50,120 nucleotides of DNA from an uncultured bacterium (GTDB lineage: Bacteria > Bacillota > Clostridia > Oscillospirales > Oscillospiraceae), in the NCBI GenBank assembly GCA_947364395.1, contig CANASS010000012.1:1-50120 (forward strand), given 5' to 3'. Under the pieces are notes generated by a model, which worked only from the letters and a program-made list of their open reading frames with translations, was not told the DNA's origin and made no database searches. The stretch's first letter is position 1, and every line of letters starts with the position of its first letter. Positions 24,634 to 31,754 of the stretch are shown piece by piece. A program made the translations under genes and the position numbers.

Positions 24634-25836
24634 TCACTCTTTTTTTGGAAGCCGTCCGCCCCGGATCAGCTCCAGGGTATCCGCCAGGGTCTCCACCTCC
24701 TGGACCTCCATCAGCTCGCCGATGAGCCGGTTGGATAGAAGAAAGCCCTCCGGGGTAAAATGCCAACGCCGGCCCGTCCGCGCCACCCAGCCCTTCTGCT
24801 CGAATTGGGCCAGCTTGGCGGCGATGGGATCGAAATTCATATAGTATTCCCGGCGGTATTCCCACTCCTCAATGCCGTGGGTGGTGCGCAGGCGGAGCAT
24901 CAGGTATTCGCTGCCCCGCTCCCGCCGGGGGATCTGGTCCATCTCGTCCACCAGCTTCCCGTCCCCCAGGACCCCCCGGATGTAGCCTTCCAGGTCCCGG
25001 ACAAAGGAGTAGCGGCACCCGCCGAAGTCGGAGTGGGCCGCCGCCCCCAGCCCCACGTAGGGCCGTCCCATCCAGTATTTCAGGTTGTGCCGGGACTGGC
25101 AGCCGGTTTTGGAGAAATTGGAGACCTCGTACTGCTCAAAACCCGCCTGGGCTAGCCGCTTCACCGTCCACAGGTAGCGCTGGGCCTGCTGGTCGTCGTC
25201 GGGGAGCTGTTCGCCCTCTGCCACCCGGCGGGCCAGGGGGGTGCCCTCCTCCACCGTCAGGCCATAGCAGGACAGGTGCTCCGGCTCCAGGGCCAGCGCC
25301 GCCTCCACCGAGGCGCGCCAGCTGTGTTCCGTCTGGCCGGGGAGGCCGTAGATCAGGTCCAGGTTCAGATTTTTGATCTTGGCGTCCCGGGCGGCCTTGA
25401 CGGCCAGCTCCACCTGCTTGAAGGTGTGGGGGCGGTGGACCGCCGCCAGCTCCTTGTCGCAGACGGACTGCATCCCAATGGACAGCCGGTTCACCCCCGC
25501 CCGGCGCAGGCGCTTGAGCATCTTCTCATCTACGCTGTCCGGGTTGGCCTCCAGGGTGAACTCCACGTCCCGGGACAGGGTGAACCGCTTTTTCACCGCC
25601 CCGATGACCTCCAGCAGCCGTTTTTCCCCGTACCAGGTGGGCGTGCCGCCGCCGATATAAACGCTGTTCACCACCTGCTTTTTGGTTCTGGGCGCGGTGT
25701 CCAGGATCTGCTGAAGCAGCGCTTTCTGATAGTCGTTCATCCGGTCGTCCTGACCTGCCAGGGAGTAGAAATCACAGTAGTCGCACTTGCTCCGGCAGAA
25801 CGGGATGTGCAGATACAGGCCCAACGAGTTTTCCAT
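24634..25836 (-). CDS. hemW: Radical SAM heme chaperone HemW
   Basis: A 400-aa radical SAM protein, formerly annotated as oxygen-independent coproporphyrinogen III oxidase. The cluster motif CRSKCDYCDF (Cys14, Cys18, Cys21) follows LYLHIPF; further motifs are YIGGGTPTWY, FTLEANPDSVDEKML, GVNRLSIGMQS and NLDLIYGLPGQTEHSW. A winged C-terminal domain ends in HFTPEGFLLSNRLIGELM. The known HemW activity is heme insertion into respiratory proteins; some clostridial members may act elsewhere. RBS GGGGGAG upstream of the ATG; own promoter at 25893-25921. Confidence 0.93.
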   Translation of the reverse strand: MENSLGLYLHIPFCRSKCDYCDFYSLAGQDDRMNDYQKALLQQILDTAPRTKKQVVNSVYIGGGTPTWYGEKRLLEVIGAVKKRFTLSRDVEFTLEANPDSVDEKMLKRLRRAGVNRLSIGMQSVCDKELAAVHRPHTFKQVELAVKAARDAKIKNLNLDLIYGLPGQTEHSWRASVEAALALEPEHLSCYGLTVEEGTPLARRVAEGEQLPDDDQQAQRYLWTVKRLAQAGFEQYEVSNFSKTGCQSRHNLKYWMGRPYVGLGAAAHSDFGGCRYSFVRDLEGYIRGVLGDGKLVDEMDQIPRRERGSEYLMLRLRTTHGIEEWEYRREYYMNFDPIAAKLAQFEQKGWVARTGRRWHFTPEGFLLSNRLIGELMEVQEVETLADTLELIRGGRLPKKE

Positions 25837-25892
25837 GGTGCTCCCCCTCGAAAACGGCGCCGGACGGCGCGTTTTCCCTCAGTATTATGGGT

Positions 25893-25921
25893 ATTATACA
25901 CCTTTGCCCCGGAAGATTCAA
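25893..25921 (-). promoter_or_regulatory. Promoter of hemW
   Basis: Minus strand: TTGAAT (25921-25916), 17-bp spacer, TATAAT (25898-25893). Confidence 0.65.
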
Positions 25922-25986
25922 TCCCTCTTGTTCCGATAGGGATTTTTATAATATAGTTTTAATAATTATATTTCGTGATTTTTAAC

Positions 25987-26015
25987 TTGACGTAATGGGA
26001 TGAATGTACTATACT
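25987..26015 (+). promoter_or_regulatory. Promoter of the hemolysin III-family gene
   Basis: TTGACG (25987-25992), 17-bp spacer, TATACT (26010-26015); AT-rich sequence (25935-25985) upstream may act as an UP element. Confidence 0.75.
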
Positions 26016-26040
26016 AAAGGGTAAGAAAGGCGGTGTTCTT

Positions 26041-26766
26041 ATGGAACAGGCATTATATCGAGATCCCTTTGACAACATTCCCCGGCGGAAGGCCAGACCG
26101 GTGGAGAAGGGGCGGGACCCCTACGACGGTCTGCGGCCCTGGTCGGCCGTCACCCACGGGGCGGGGGCGGCGCTGGGGGTGCTGGCCACGGTTGCGCTGG
26201 CCGTGGGCGCGGCCCGGCTGGGAGACGTGTGGAAGATCGTCTCCTTTGCCATTTACGGCCTGTCCATGGTGGGGCTGTACACCGCTTCCACCCTCTACCA
26301 CTGTGTCAACACCACCGTCAAAGGCCGGGTGGCCCTGCGGAAGGCGGATCACACCTCTATCTATTTCCTCATCGCCGGGTCCTACACCCCCGTCTGCCTC
26401 ATTGCCCTGCGGGGGGCCTGGGGCTGGTCCCTGTTCGGCGTCATCTGGGCGCTGGCCATCGCCGGGCTGGTGATGAGCCTCACATGGATCAACTGCCCCA
26501 GGGTGGTCACCTCCGCCATCTATATCGCCATGGGCTGGCTGGCCATCATCGCCATCTACCCCCTGTGGCAGGTGCTGGGGCTGCGGGGAGTGGCCTGGCT
26601 GCTGGCGGGAGGCGTGCTGTACACTGTGGGCGGCGTGCTCTATGCCCTGAAGTGGCCGGGGCGGGACAACCCCCGGTTTGGCTGCCACGAGGTGTTCCAT
26701 CTATTCATCCTGCTGGGCTCCGCGGCCCATTTCGTGATGATGTATAAGGTGCTGCTGCCTCTCTAA
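26041..26766 (+). CDS. Hemolysin III / PAQR-family membrane protein
   Basis: Seven-helix membrane protein of 241 aa. Family hallmarks: WSAVTHGAGAALG at about residue 35, STLYHCVN, a DHTSIYFLIAGSYTP block, and a C-terminal GCHEVFHLFILLGSAAHF; the His residues in these motifs form the putative zinc site of the PAQR/YqfA family. Cytolytic activity is not established for most members; proposed roles include lipid or ceramide-type hydrolysis and membrane homeostasis. RBS AAGAAAGGCGG. The gene stop TAA abuts the first base of a 113-bp repeat array. Confidence 0.9.
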   Translation: MEQALYRDPFDNIPRRKARPVEKGRDPYDGLRPWSAVTHGAGAALGVLATVALAVGAARLGDVWKIVSFAIYGLSMVGLYTASTLYHCVNTTVKGRVALRKADHTSIYFLIAGSYTPVCLIALRGAWGWSLFGVIWALAIAGLVMSLTWINCPRVVTSAIYIAMGWLAIIAIYPLWQVLGLRGVAWLLAGGVLYTVGGVLYALKWPGRDNPRFGCHEVFHLFILLGSAAHFVMMYKVLLPL

Positions 26767-27331
26767 CCTACTTTTTCTTGAAAGAAAAAGTAGGCAAAAA
26801 GAACTTTAGACCGTTACCAACTCTTTCAAATATCGTGACGTTTCTGCTCGGTAACGAAACAAGAGGATTGATGCGGCCCCCTGCTTTTTCTTGAAAGAAA
26901 AAGCAGGCAAAAAGAACTTTAAGCCGTTACCAACTCTTTCAAACATCGTGACGTTTTTGCTCGGTAACAAAACAAGAGGATAGACGCAACCCCCTGCTTT
27001 TTCTTGAAAGAAAAAGCAGGCAAAAAGAACTTTAAGCCGTTACCAACTCTTTCAAACATCGTGACGTTTTTGCTCGGTAACAAAACAAGAGGATAGACGC
27101 AACCCCCTGCTTTTTCTTGAAAGAAAAAGCAGGCAAAAAGAACTTTAAGCTGTTACTAACTCTTTCAAACATCGTGACGTTTCTGCCCGGTAACGAAACA
27201 AGAGGATAGACGCGGCCTCCCGCTTTTTCTTGAAAGAAAAAGCGGGCAAAAAGAACTTTAGACCGCCACGGCCAGTGTGGTGGGCGGAAAATTGCCGCCC
27301 GGTGACACACACTTTGCGATATGATAAAGCG
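26767..27331 (+). repeat. Family A stem-loop repeat, five tandem units (113-bp period)
   Basis: Hairpins start at 26767, 26880, 26993, 27106 and 27219, exactly 113 bp apart, immediately after the hemolysin III stop. Arms are CCTACTTTTTCTT/AAGAAAAAGTAGG in unit 1, CCTGCTTTTTCTT with GCAGG in units 2-4 and CCCGC...GCGGG in unit 5: the outer bases change together and pairing is kept. Each hairpin is followed by CAAAAAGAACTTTA and, in units 1-4, by GTTACC ~35 bases before GGTAAC. Unit 5 has a diverged second half. This array and the inverted copy fill the 767 bp between genes; no ORF here is credible. Confidence 0.93.
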
Positions 27332-27343
27332 AAACGAAGTTTC

Positions 27344-27392
27344 GCTGTTAAAAGTTTCTTTTCGGTTCCTTTTCTTTTCAAAGAAAAGGAAC
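27344..27392 (-). repeat. Family A stem-loop, inverted copy facing the array
   Basis: Reverse orientation: GTTCCTTTTCTTT (27365-27377) pairs with AAAGAAAAGGAAC (27380-27392), and the box reads CGAAAAGAAACTTTTAA on the minus strand. It points toward the five-unit array. Confidence 0.8.
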
Positions 27393-27477
27393 AAACCCCC
27401 CGCTTGGACCATTCTCTCCGGGCGGGGGCCCTTTTGCGCCGTCTGTCCTCCAGGAACGGCCATCCGTCCCGGGCCGC

Positions 27478-27506
27478 TGGACTTTTGGGGCGGGAGCGGG
27501 TATACT
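27478..27506 (+). promoter_or_regulatory. Probable promoter of the LytTR operon
   Basis: TGGACT (27478-27483), 17-bp spacer, TATACT (27501-27506), 27 bases before the start codon. Confidence 0.5.
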
Positions 27507-27533
27507 GAAATAGCATAAAAGGAGGGAGCGCGG

Positions 27534-27977
27534 ATGAAGGTAGAGGTTCAAATCGACCCTAGTCTGGACGAGCCGGTGGTGATTCTCCGCGCCCCCAGCC
27601 CCACCGAGGAGGTGGAACAGCTGGCCAAGCGTCTCCGGGGGGAGGCGGCCCCTCAACCCTTCACTGTCTACACCGAGCGGGAGGCGGCGCGGGTGTCCCG
27701 GTCCATGGTGCTGCGATTCTACGCCGAGGACAAGGGGGTGTTCTGCCAGACGGGGAAGGGGACCTTCACCGTCCGACAGCGGCTGTACGAGCTGGAGGAG
27801 CAGCTGGCGGGCGCCCGGTTCGTCCGGGTGTCCAACTCGGAGATCGTCAACCTGGACCGGGTGACCGGGCTGGACCTGACCCTGGCGGGCACCATCAAGA
27901 TGACTTTGGAGGGCGGGACTGTGTGCTGGGTGTCCCGGCGGTACGTGAAAAAGATCAAATCGGCTCTTGGCCTGTGA
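27534..27977 (+). CDS. LytTR-domain transcriptional regulator
   Basis: A 147-aa DNA-binding protein without a receiver domain. The N-terminal ~45 residues (VEVQIDPSLDEPVVILRAPSPTEEVEQLAKRL) resemble those of the small LytTR regulators paired with DUF3021 membrane proteins; the LytTR domain (about 48-147) shows FVRVSNSEIVNLDRV and VSRRYVKKIKSALGL. In such pairs the membrane partner is thought to control the regulator and they act on their own operon. RBS GGAGGGAG. The next gene starts 16 bp after the stop. Confidence 0.88.
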   Translation: MKVEVQIDPSLDEPVVILRAPSPTEEVEQLAKRLRGEAAPQPFTVYTEREAARVSRSMVLRFYAEDKGVFCQTGKGTFTVRQRLYELEEQLAGARFVRVSNSEIVNLDRVTGLDLTLAGTIKMTLEGGTVCWVSRRYVKKIKSALGL

Positions 27978-27993
27978 CAAGGGGGGGAGTGTC

Positions 27994-28827
27994 ATGACAA
28001 ATGCAAAACGGCAGTGGCTGGTTCGGACCCTGGCGGGCGCGGGGGCGGGCGTGGCGGCCCATCTGCTCGTGGGCTATCTGCTGGGCAGCTTCAGCCTGAC
28101 CGGCCCGGCCCATTTCAGTGGATTTGTATTCCCATACTGCAATTTTCCCCGTGAGATTGAGCCGTTAGGGGTGCTGCTGTCCTTCGCCCTGTTTGCCCTG
28201 TTCGGGGCCGGGGTGGGAGCCGCCACCCTGCCCTTCGCCGACAGCGGCCGAGAGCTGGTGGCGCGGTCCCTGCTCCACTATGTCTTCACCGCCGCCACGG
28301 TGTCGGTGTGGGTGGTGCTGAATTTCGGGTGGCACGGCACGCTGCCCACCTTTCTCATCCCCTTGACCCTGGTGTACGCTCTGGTGTGGCTGGGCCGCTG
28401 GGTGGGGTGGTTCACCGAGGCGGCCGCCATCCGGGAAAAGCTGGGGCTGGCCCCGGGGCCCTCCCTCTTCCACTGGCGGGAGACCCTGCCCTATCTGGGC
28501 TTTGCCTTCCTGTTCTGCGGACTGCTGCCCTTCGTCCTCCGGGCCTTCGACGCCCCCGACGTGCCGGTGCTGGTGGGCCTGCTCCTGCCTTACCTGCTGC
28601 TGCCGGTGGGGGGCTTCATGTCCGGGCTGTCTCTGGGGCGCAGGCACGGCTTCTGCCCCCTGTATCCCCTGGCCTGCGGCCTGTTCTACCTGCCCGCGGT
28701 GTTTCTGCTGATGAACGCCAGCGCCCTGTTCCACTGTGCCATCGCGCTGTGCGCGGCGCTGGCGGGCAATCTGGCTGGGGCGGCCCGCCGCCGGATGAAG
28801 AGGAAAAAGGGGGCGGAGACGCCGTGA
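27994..28827 (+). CDS. Membrane protein with a DUF3021-like N-terminal half
   Basis: A 277-aa protein with about eight hydrophobic segments and no signal peptide. The first ~135 residues (four helices) have the layout of DUF3021, the usual partner of small LytTR regulators; the second half (from FHWRETLPYLGFAFLFCGLLPF) adds about four more helices and is unusual, since DUF3021 proteins are normally 130-150 aa. The start at 27994 is preceded by GGGGGGGAG; an in-frame ATG 27 bases upstream lies inside the previous gene. Its end overlaps the next gene by GTGA. Confidence 0.7.
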   Translation: MTNAKRQWLVRTLAGAGAGVAAHLLVGYLLGSFSLTGPAHFSGFVFPYCNFPREIEPLGVLLSFALFALFGAGVGAATLPFADSGRELVARSLLHYVFTAATVSVWVVLNFGWHGTLPTFLIPLTLVYALVWLGRWVGWFTEAAAIREKLGLAPGPSLFHWRETLPYLGFAFLFCGLLPFVLRAFDAPDVPVLVGLLLPYLLLPVGGFMSGLSLGRRHGFCPLYPLACGLFYLPAVFLLMNASALFHCAIALCAALAGNLAGAARRRMKRKKGAETP

Positions 28828-29111
28828 TCTGGTATATTTTTACCGCGTTTCTGTTTGTCCCCATGGTTCTGCAATGGATGCTTCTGCGCTGGACGGAGAC
28901 GCGGTTCCGCTTTCTGCGCTGGACGCTGCTCACCCTCCCGGCGCTGCCCACCCGGCGGGGTTGGCGGTATCTCACCGCTCCCTTTGAGGAATACCCCCAT
29001 CATGAGGGGCTGGCGGGGACCCTCCTTTTGTCGTTTGGCGGGCTGGCTCTGCTGGGCTGGGCGATGGGCTGGATCGTGTATCGCGTTCAAAAGCGGCGGG
29101 AGAAACCCTGA
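28824..29111 (+). CDS. Small membrane protein of the LytTR operon
   Basis: A 95-aa protein starting at GTG, overlapping the preceding stop (GTGA). Hydrophobic segments are WYIFTAFLFVPMVLQWMLL at the N-terminus and LAGTLLLSFGGLALLGWAMGWIVY at the C-terminus, with a basic loop and tail. Not recognised as a named family. Coupling to the LytTR pair suggests a role in the same membrane-sensing circuit. Confidence 0.65.
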   Translation: MIWYIFTAFLFVPMVLQWMLLRWTETRFRFLRWTLLTLPALPTRRGWRYLTAPFEEYPHHEGLAGTLLLSFGGLALLGWAMGWIVYRVQKRREKP

Positions 29112-29126
29112 ATACGGATGAAGAAA

Positions 29127-29166
29127 ATCCCCCAAAACGCCGGAAAGGGGCGCTTTGGGGGATCAT
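29127..29166. terminator. Bidirectional terminator
   Basis: ATCCCCCAAAACGCC (29127-29141) pairs with GGCGCTTTGGGGGAT (29149-29163) with one mismatch; a T run follows on the plus strand and another on the minus strand, serving the LytTR operon and the convergent 60-aa gene. Confidence 0.75.
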
Positions 29167-29191
29167 TTTACAGTTTTAGCGGGGACGGCGC

Positions 29192-29374
29192 TCACACATC
29201 CCAGGTCAGGGGCCCGCCCTCCTTGTCCACCAGGGGGCACAGCCCTCCGGCATAGCCGGAGTGGACGAACAGGTACTGTACGCCGGTAGAGGTGTCCAGC
29301 AGCACCTTTCTTACATCATTGGTCAAGCCGTTGCCCTCTTCCAGGATGATTTGAAAACGGTCTTTTTTTGCCAT
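29192..29374 (-). CDS. Small DUF6440-like protein
   Basis: A 60-aa soluble protein with TGVQYLFVHSGYAGGLCPLVDKEG, which matches my recollection of the DUF6440 family of small Firmicutes proteins; function unknown. It has its own near-consensus promoter (29411-29439), an RBS (GAGGAAGG) and a terminator, so it is a complete single-gene unit. Confidence 0.8.
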   Translation of the reverse strand: MAKKDRFQIILEEGNGLTNDVRKVLLDTSTGVQYLFVHSGYAGGLCPLVDKEGGPLTWDV

Positions 29375-29410
29375 GATTATCCTTCCTCTCTCAACGTGAT
29401 GGCGGACTTT

Positions 29411-29439
29411 ATTGTATAGCGCGTAATATTAGGTGTCAA
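29411..29439 (-). promoter_or_regulatory. Promoter of the DUF6440-like gene
   Basis: Minus strand: TTGACA (29439-29434), 17-bp spacer, TACAAT (29416-29411). Confidence 0.75.
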
Positions 29440-29456
29440 CATAGTTTCGGGTATCT

Positions 29457-29636
29457 TCACGAATTCTTAATCTTTAGCCGGACGCTGGAAAACACCAGCG
29501 ACGCCATGGCGATCAGCATGATAACGCCGTTTGCCCGTACGGCCCAGTCCGGCAGGGGGAAGAAGATCCGTCCCCCCGTCCACAGAATCACCGACAGGCT
29601 CAGCACGACGAGGCTTACAAAGCGTAATTTTTTCAT
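29457..29636 (-). CDS. 59-aa membrane peptide coupled to the pseudouridine synthase
   Basis: Begins MKKLRFVSLVVLSLSVILW; its ATG overlaps the stop of the rluD-like gene (ATGA). Two hydrophobic segments (about residues 6-20 and 33-51) are separated by GGRIFFPLPDW, with a basic C-terminus VRLKIKNS. This is the last gene of a string of overlapping genes that starts at 31577. Family not recognised. Confidence 0.65.
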   Translation of the reverse strand: MKKLRFVSLVVLSLSVILWTGGRIFFPLPDWAVRANGVIMLIAMASLVFSSVRLKIKNS

Positions 29637-30556
29637 GTGATATTCTCCTTTGGAATCAAGGCCGCCATGTCGGCGGGCAGGGGAATGGAGAAATTCAGCC
29701 GCTCCCCGGTGACGGGGTGGGTCAGTGCCAGCCGGGCGGAGTGGAGGGCGGGCCGCCTGATGAGGTCATTGTTCTCCGTGCCGTACAGAAAGTCCCCGGT
29801 GAGGGGACAGCCCAGGTGGGCCATGTGCACCCGGATCTGATGGGTGCGCCCTGTGGCCAGCTCCAGTTCCACCAGGGCGCGGCTGTCCCAGGCCTCCGCC
29901 ACCTGATAATAGGTGCGGGCGGGCTTGCCGCCGGGGCGGACCTCCCGGGCGGTGAGGGAGCCCTCCGCCGGACCGATGGGGGCGTCGATCACCCCGGCGG
30001 GCTCCGGGGGAACCCCGTCGCACACCGCCAGATACACCCGCCGGAAGTCCCCGGTATGGAGCTGGTTTTTCAGCCGCTCCTGGGCATGGGCGTGTTTCGC
30101 CGCCACCATCAGCCCCGAGGTGCCCTTGTCCAGCCGGTGGACCGGGTGGAAACCCGACTCATCCCCGGACATTTTGTAATGATACATCAAAAAATTACCC
30201 AGGGTATCGTCAAAATGGCCGTGACCAGGGTGGACCAGCACGCCGGGAGCCTTGTTGACCACAATGAGGTCCTGGTCCTCGTACACGATGTCCAGAGGAC
30301 CTTCCACCGGAACGACGCCAGGGAACCCGGCCGAAGTCCAGCGAAGCGGGTCCGTCAGGCGCACCGACAGGGTCTGCCCCGCCTCCGCCCGGACCCGGAC
30401 GTTCACCCGGACCCCGTCCAGGGTGATGCCGTCGTCCAGCCACTTCACCCGGCGCAGGACGGCGCCCGACAGCCCCAAATGCCGCCGCAGGAGGGTGTTC
30501 ACCTCCAGCCCCGCCAGCTCGGGGGTGATTGTCAAAGTGAGATACCGGGCGCTCAC
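29633..30556 (-). CDS. RluA-family 23S rRNA/tRNA pseudouridine synthase
   Basis: Isomerises uridine to pseudouridine in structured RNA. The 307-aa protein has an S4-like N-terminal region (LEVNTLLRRHLGLSGAVLRRVKWLDDGITLDG) and the catalytic motif HPVHRLDKGTSGLMVAAK (catalytic Asp in HRLD, about residue 142), then RTHQIRVHMAHLGCPLTGD. It resembles RluD/YlyB types; the exact target cannot be assigned by eye. It starts at GTG, overlapping the upstream membrane-protein stop (GTGA). Unusual context: it is embedded in an operon headed by an XRE regulator and small membrane proteins. Confidence 0.92.
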   Translation of the reverse strand: MSARYLTLTITPELAGLEVNTLLRRHLGLSGAVLRRVKWLDDGITLDGVRVNVRVRAEAGQTLSVRLTDPLRWTSAGFPGVVPVEGPLDIVYEDQDLIVVNKAPGVLVHPGHGHFDDTLGNFLMYHYKMSGDESGFHPVHRLDKGTSGLMVAAKHAHAQERLKNQLHTGDFRRVYLAVCDGVPPEPAGVIDAPIGPAEGSLTAREVRPGGKPARTYYQVAEAWDSRALVELELATGRTHQIRVHMAHLGCPLTGDFLYGTENNDLIRRPALHSARLALTHPVTGERLNFSIPLPADMAALIPKENIT

Positions 30557-31014
30557 AGCGTTTTGGACAGGTAAAGGTTGGACAGCAGCCAGCTGACAGC
30601 ATAAACCACGATGACGCCGAACACCGCCATAGCTGCCTCGCGGCTCACCGCCACCAGCACGAACATGGAGGCTGCGGCGGCGAAAAAGGTGAACATTCCG
30701 GCGAACTGGAAGGACTGGTTGACGATGGACTTCTCCCGCTCGTCCTGCTCCTGAATCTTGGCCTTTTTCCGGGCCTCCGGGTTGGACAGCAGATAGGTCA
30801 CCCGCGCCAGCAGCAGCACCGCTCCGATGGTGATGCCGCTGGCCCCGCCCAGATAGAAGCCCCTGGCGTAGTCGGACAGGACATCGCTGTCATGGATCAG
30901 CAGAAGGTAGCAGACGATGCCCGTCACCCCCACCGCCAGCAGGCCGAAGGCCGCCAGACGGCGGCGGCGCAGGGAGCGCTCATAGTCCGGCGTGTCAAAC
31001 AGCCGCATCAGCAT
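30553..31014 (-). CDS. Four-helix membrane protein of the XRE operon
   Basis: A 153-aa protein with two helical hairpins (about residues 19-39 and 51-73, then 103-124 and 128-149) around a charged loop EARKKAKIQEQDEREKSIVNQSFQ. Membrane proteins with this layout commonly sit beside small XRE regulators in Firmicutes and are proposed partners or targets of the regulator; no activity is established. RBS GGAAGGAGG lies 7 bases before the first ATG, deciding the start; it overlaps the upstream gene by 7 bp. Confidence 0.75.
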   Translation of the reverse strand: MLMRLFDTPDYERSLRRRRLAAFGLLAVGVTGIVCYLLLIHDSDVLSDYARGFYLGGASGITIGAVLLLARVTYLLSNPEARKKAKIQEQDEREKSIVNQSFQFAGMFTFFAAAASMFVLVAVSREAAMAVFGVIVVYAVSWLLSNLYLSKTL

Positions 31015-31265
31015 GATGTGTCCTCCTTCCGGCCCAGCAGGCGCGTTTTGAACGCGTGGAACCTGTCAAACAGGGGGCGGGTCTTGGGGGAGCCGTACAG
31101 CAGCCCCACGAAGGCCAACCCGATGCCCATGCCGCAGGCCAGGCGGGTCACATTCAGGGCGGGCCCCTGGACCTCCAGCACATTCTGGGCGAATACGCCC
31201 GCCCACATCAGCGCCAGGGCGGCGGAAAACGCAGGGTTGATTTTGAACTTGCAATTGCGCCTCAT
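31008..31265 (-). CDS. Two-helix membrane protein of the XRE operon
   Basis: An 85-aa protein; the basic N-terminus MRRNCKFKINPAF is followed by two hydrophobic segments (ALALMWAGVFAQNVL and LACGMGIGLAFVGLLYG) and a basic C-terminal tail. ATG overlaps the XRE gene stop (ATGA), so translation is coupled. Family not recognised. Confidence 0.7.
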   Translation of the reverse strand: MRRNCKFKINPAFSAALALMWAGVFAQNVLEVQGPALNVTRLACGMGIGLAFVGLLYGSPKTRPLFDRFHAFKTRLLGRKEDTSC

Positions 31266-31465
31266 GTCTCTTCCTCCTCAAACAGAAAAATGTCCTCAAT
31301 GGCAGTCCCAAAGTATTTGGCGATTTTGTGGGCCAGCAGGAGGGAGGCGTTGTACCGCCCGCTCTCCAGCGAGATGATGGTCTGCCGGGTGACGGCCACC
31401 GCCTCGGCCAGCTCCGCCTGGGAGATGCGCCGCGCCTTGCGCAGGGCGGCGATGCGGTTTTCCAT
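31262..31465 (-). CDS. XRE-family (YozG-like) helix-turn-helix regulator
   Basis: A 67-aa Cro/C1-type DNA-binding protein consisting of little more than the HTH: RRISQAELAEAVAVTRQTIISLESGRYNASLLLAHKIAKYFG, ending in an acidic IEDIFLFEEEET tail typical of this subgroup. It lies 1 bp downstream of the 36-aa ORF and overlaps the next gene. The palindrome at 31596-31615, just past the promoter's -10 box, is its likely operator, implying autoregulation. Confidence 0.93.
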   Translation of the reverse strand: MENRIAALRKARRISQAELAEAVAVTRQTIISLESGRYNASLLLAHKIAKYFGTAIEDIFLFEEEET

Positions 31466-31466
31466 G

Positions 31467-31577
31467 TCAGCCCTCCTTGCTGTCGTCGTCTTTGCCCTTT
31501 CTGTTTTGTGCGGCCAGGGCGGCGGAGCTTACCGCCAGAAGCAGGACCGCAATCGCGCCGAGGGTGCCCATATCCAT
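31467..31577 (-). CDS. 36-aa membrane peptide heading the XRE operon
   Basis: Peptide MDMGTLGAIAVLLLAVSSAA continuing to a charged tail KGKDDDSKEG: one hydrophobic helix plus a hydrophilic end. A strong RBS, GGAGGTGAGAGAC before the ATG, and its position as first cistron right behind the promoter support translation. Its stop is 1 bp from the XRE start. Not recognised; it might be a co-sensor or leader peptide of the regulator circuit. Confidence 0.65.
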   Translation of the reverse strand: MDMGTLGAIAVLLLAVSSAALAAQNRKGKDDDSKEG

Positions 31578-31595
31578 GTCTCTCACCTCCAGTGT

Positions 31596-31615
31596 TTGTA
31601 AAGTTTGCTTTACAA
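31596..31615 (-). promoter_or_regulatory. Probable operator of the XRE regulator
   Basis: TTGTAAAG (31596-31603), 4-base centre, CTTTACAA (31608-31615): a perfect 8-8 palindrome covering the expected transcription start. A further half-site, ATGTAAAG on the minus strand, lies in the promoter spacer (about 31631-31638). Confidence 0.65.
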
Positions 31616-31620
31616 TGTGG

Positions 31621-31649
31621 AGTATAGCACACTTTACATTTCGTGTCAA
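31621..31649 (-). promoter_or_regulatory. Promoter of the XRE operon
   Basis: Minus strand: TTGACA (31649-31644), 17-bp spacer, TATACT (31626-31621). Confidence 0.8.
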
Positions 31650-31754
31650 GCTTATTTTACATTTTGGGGAGAAAAAATCTGCGGGACCGAAAACAACCGT
31701 TTTTGGCGGATAGGCCGGCAGAAGCCGGGCATACTGTGTCAGAGGTGAAGCGCC

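Noticed and set aside
21749..24844. Long open frame (about 1031 codons) on the plus strand opposite the SLH glycosidase gene
   Set aside because: It is a GC-driven mirror of the real minus-strand gene, rich in Gly/His/Val/Gln with no domain; the opposite frame has a signal peptide, NAGPA and SLH motifs. The same holds for the long plus frame opposite copA (32548-35184).
26767..27331. CRISPR-like array
   Set aside because: The 113-bp units are repeated throughout their length; there are no unique spacers of constant size and no cas genes.
26932..27516. Several ORFs of 90-150 codons across the 113-bp array
   Set aside because: They simply repeat the translated unit (for example LKFFLPAFSFK), lack RBSs and change frame with array length.
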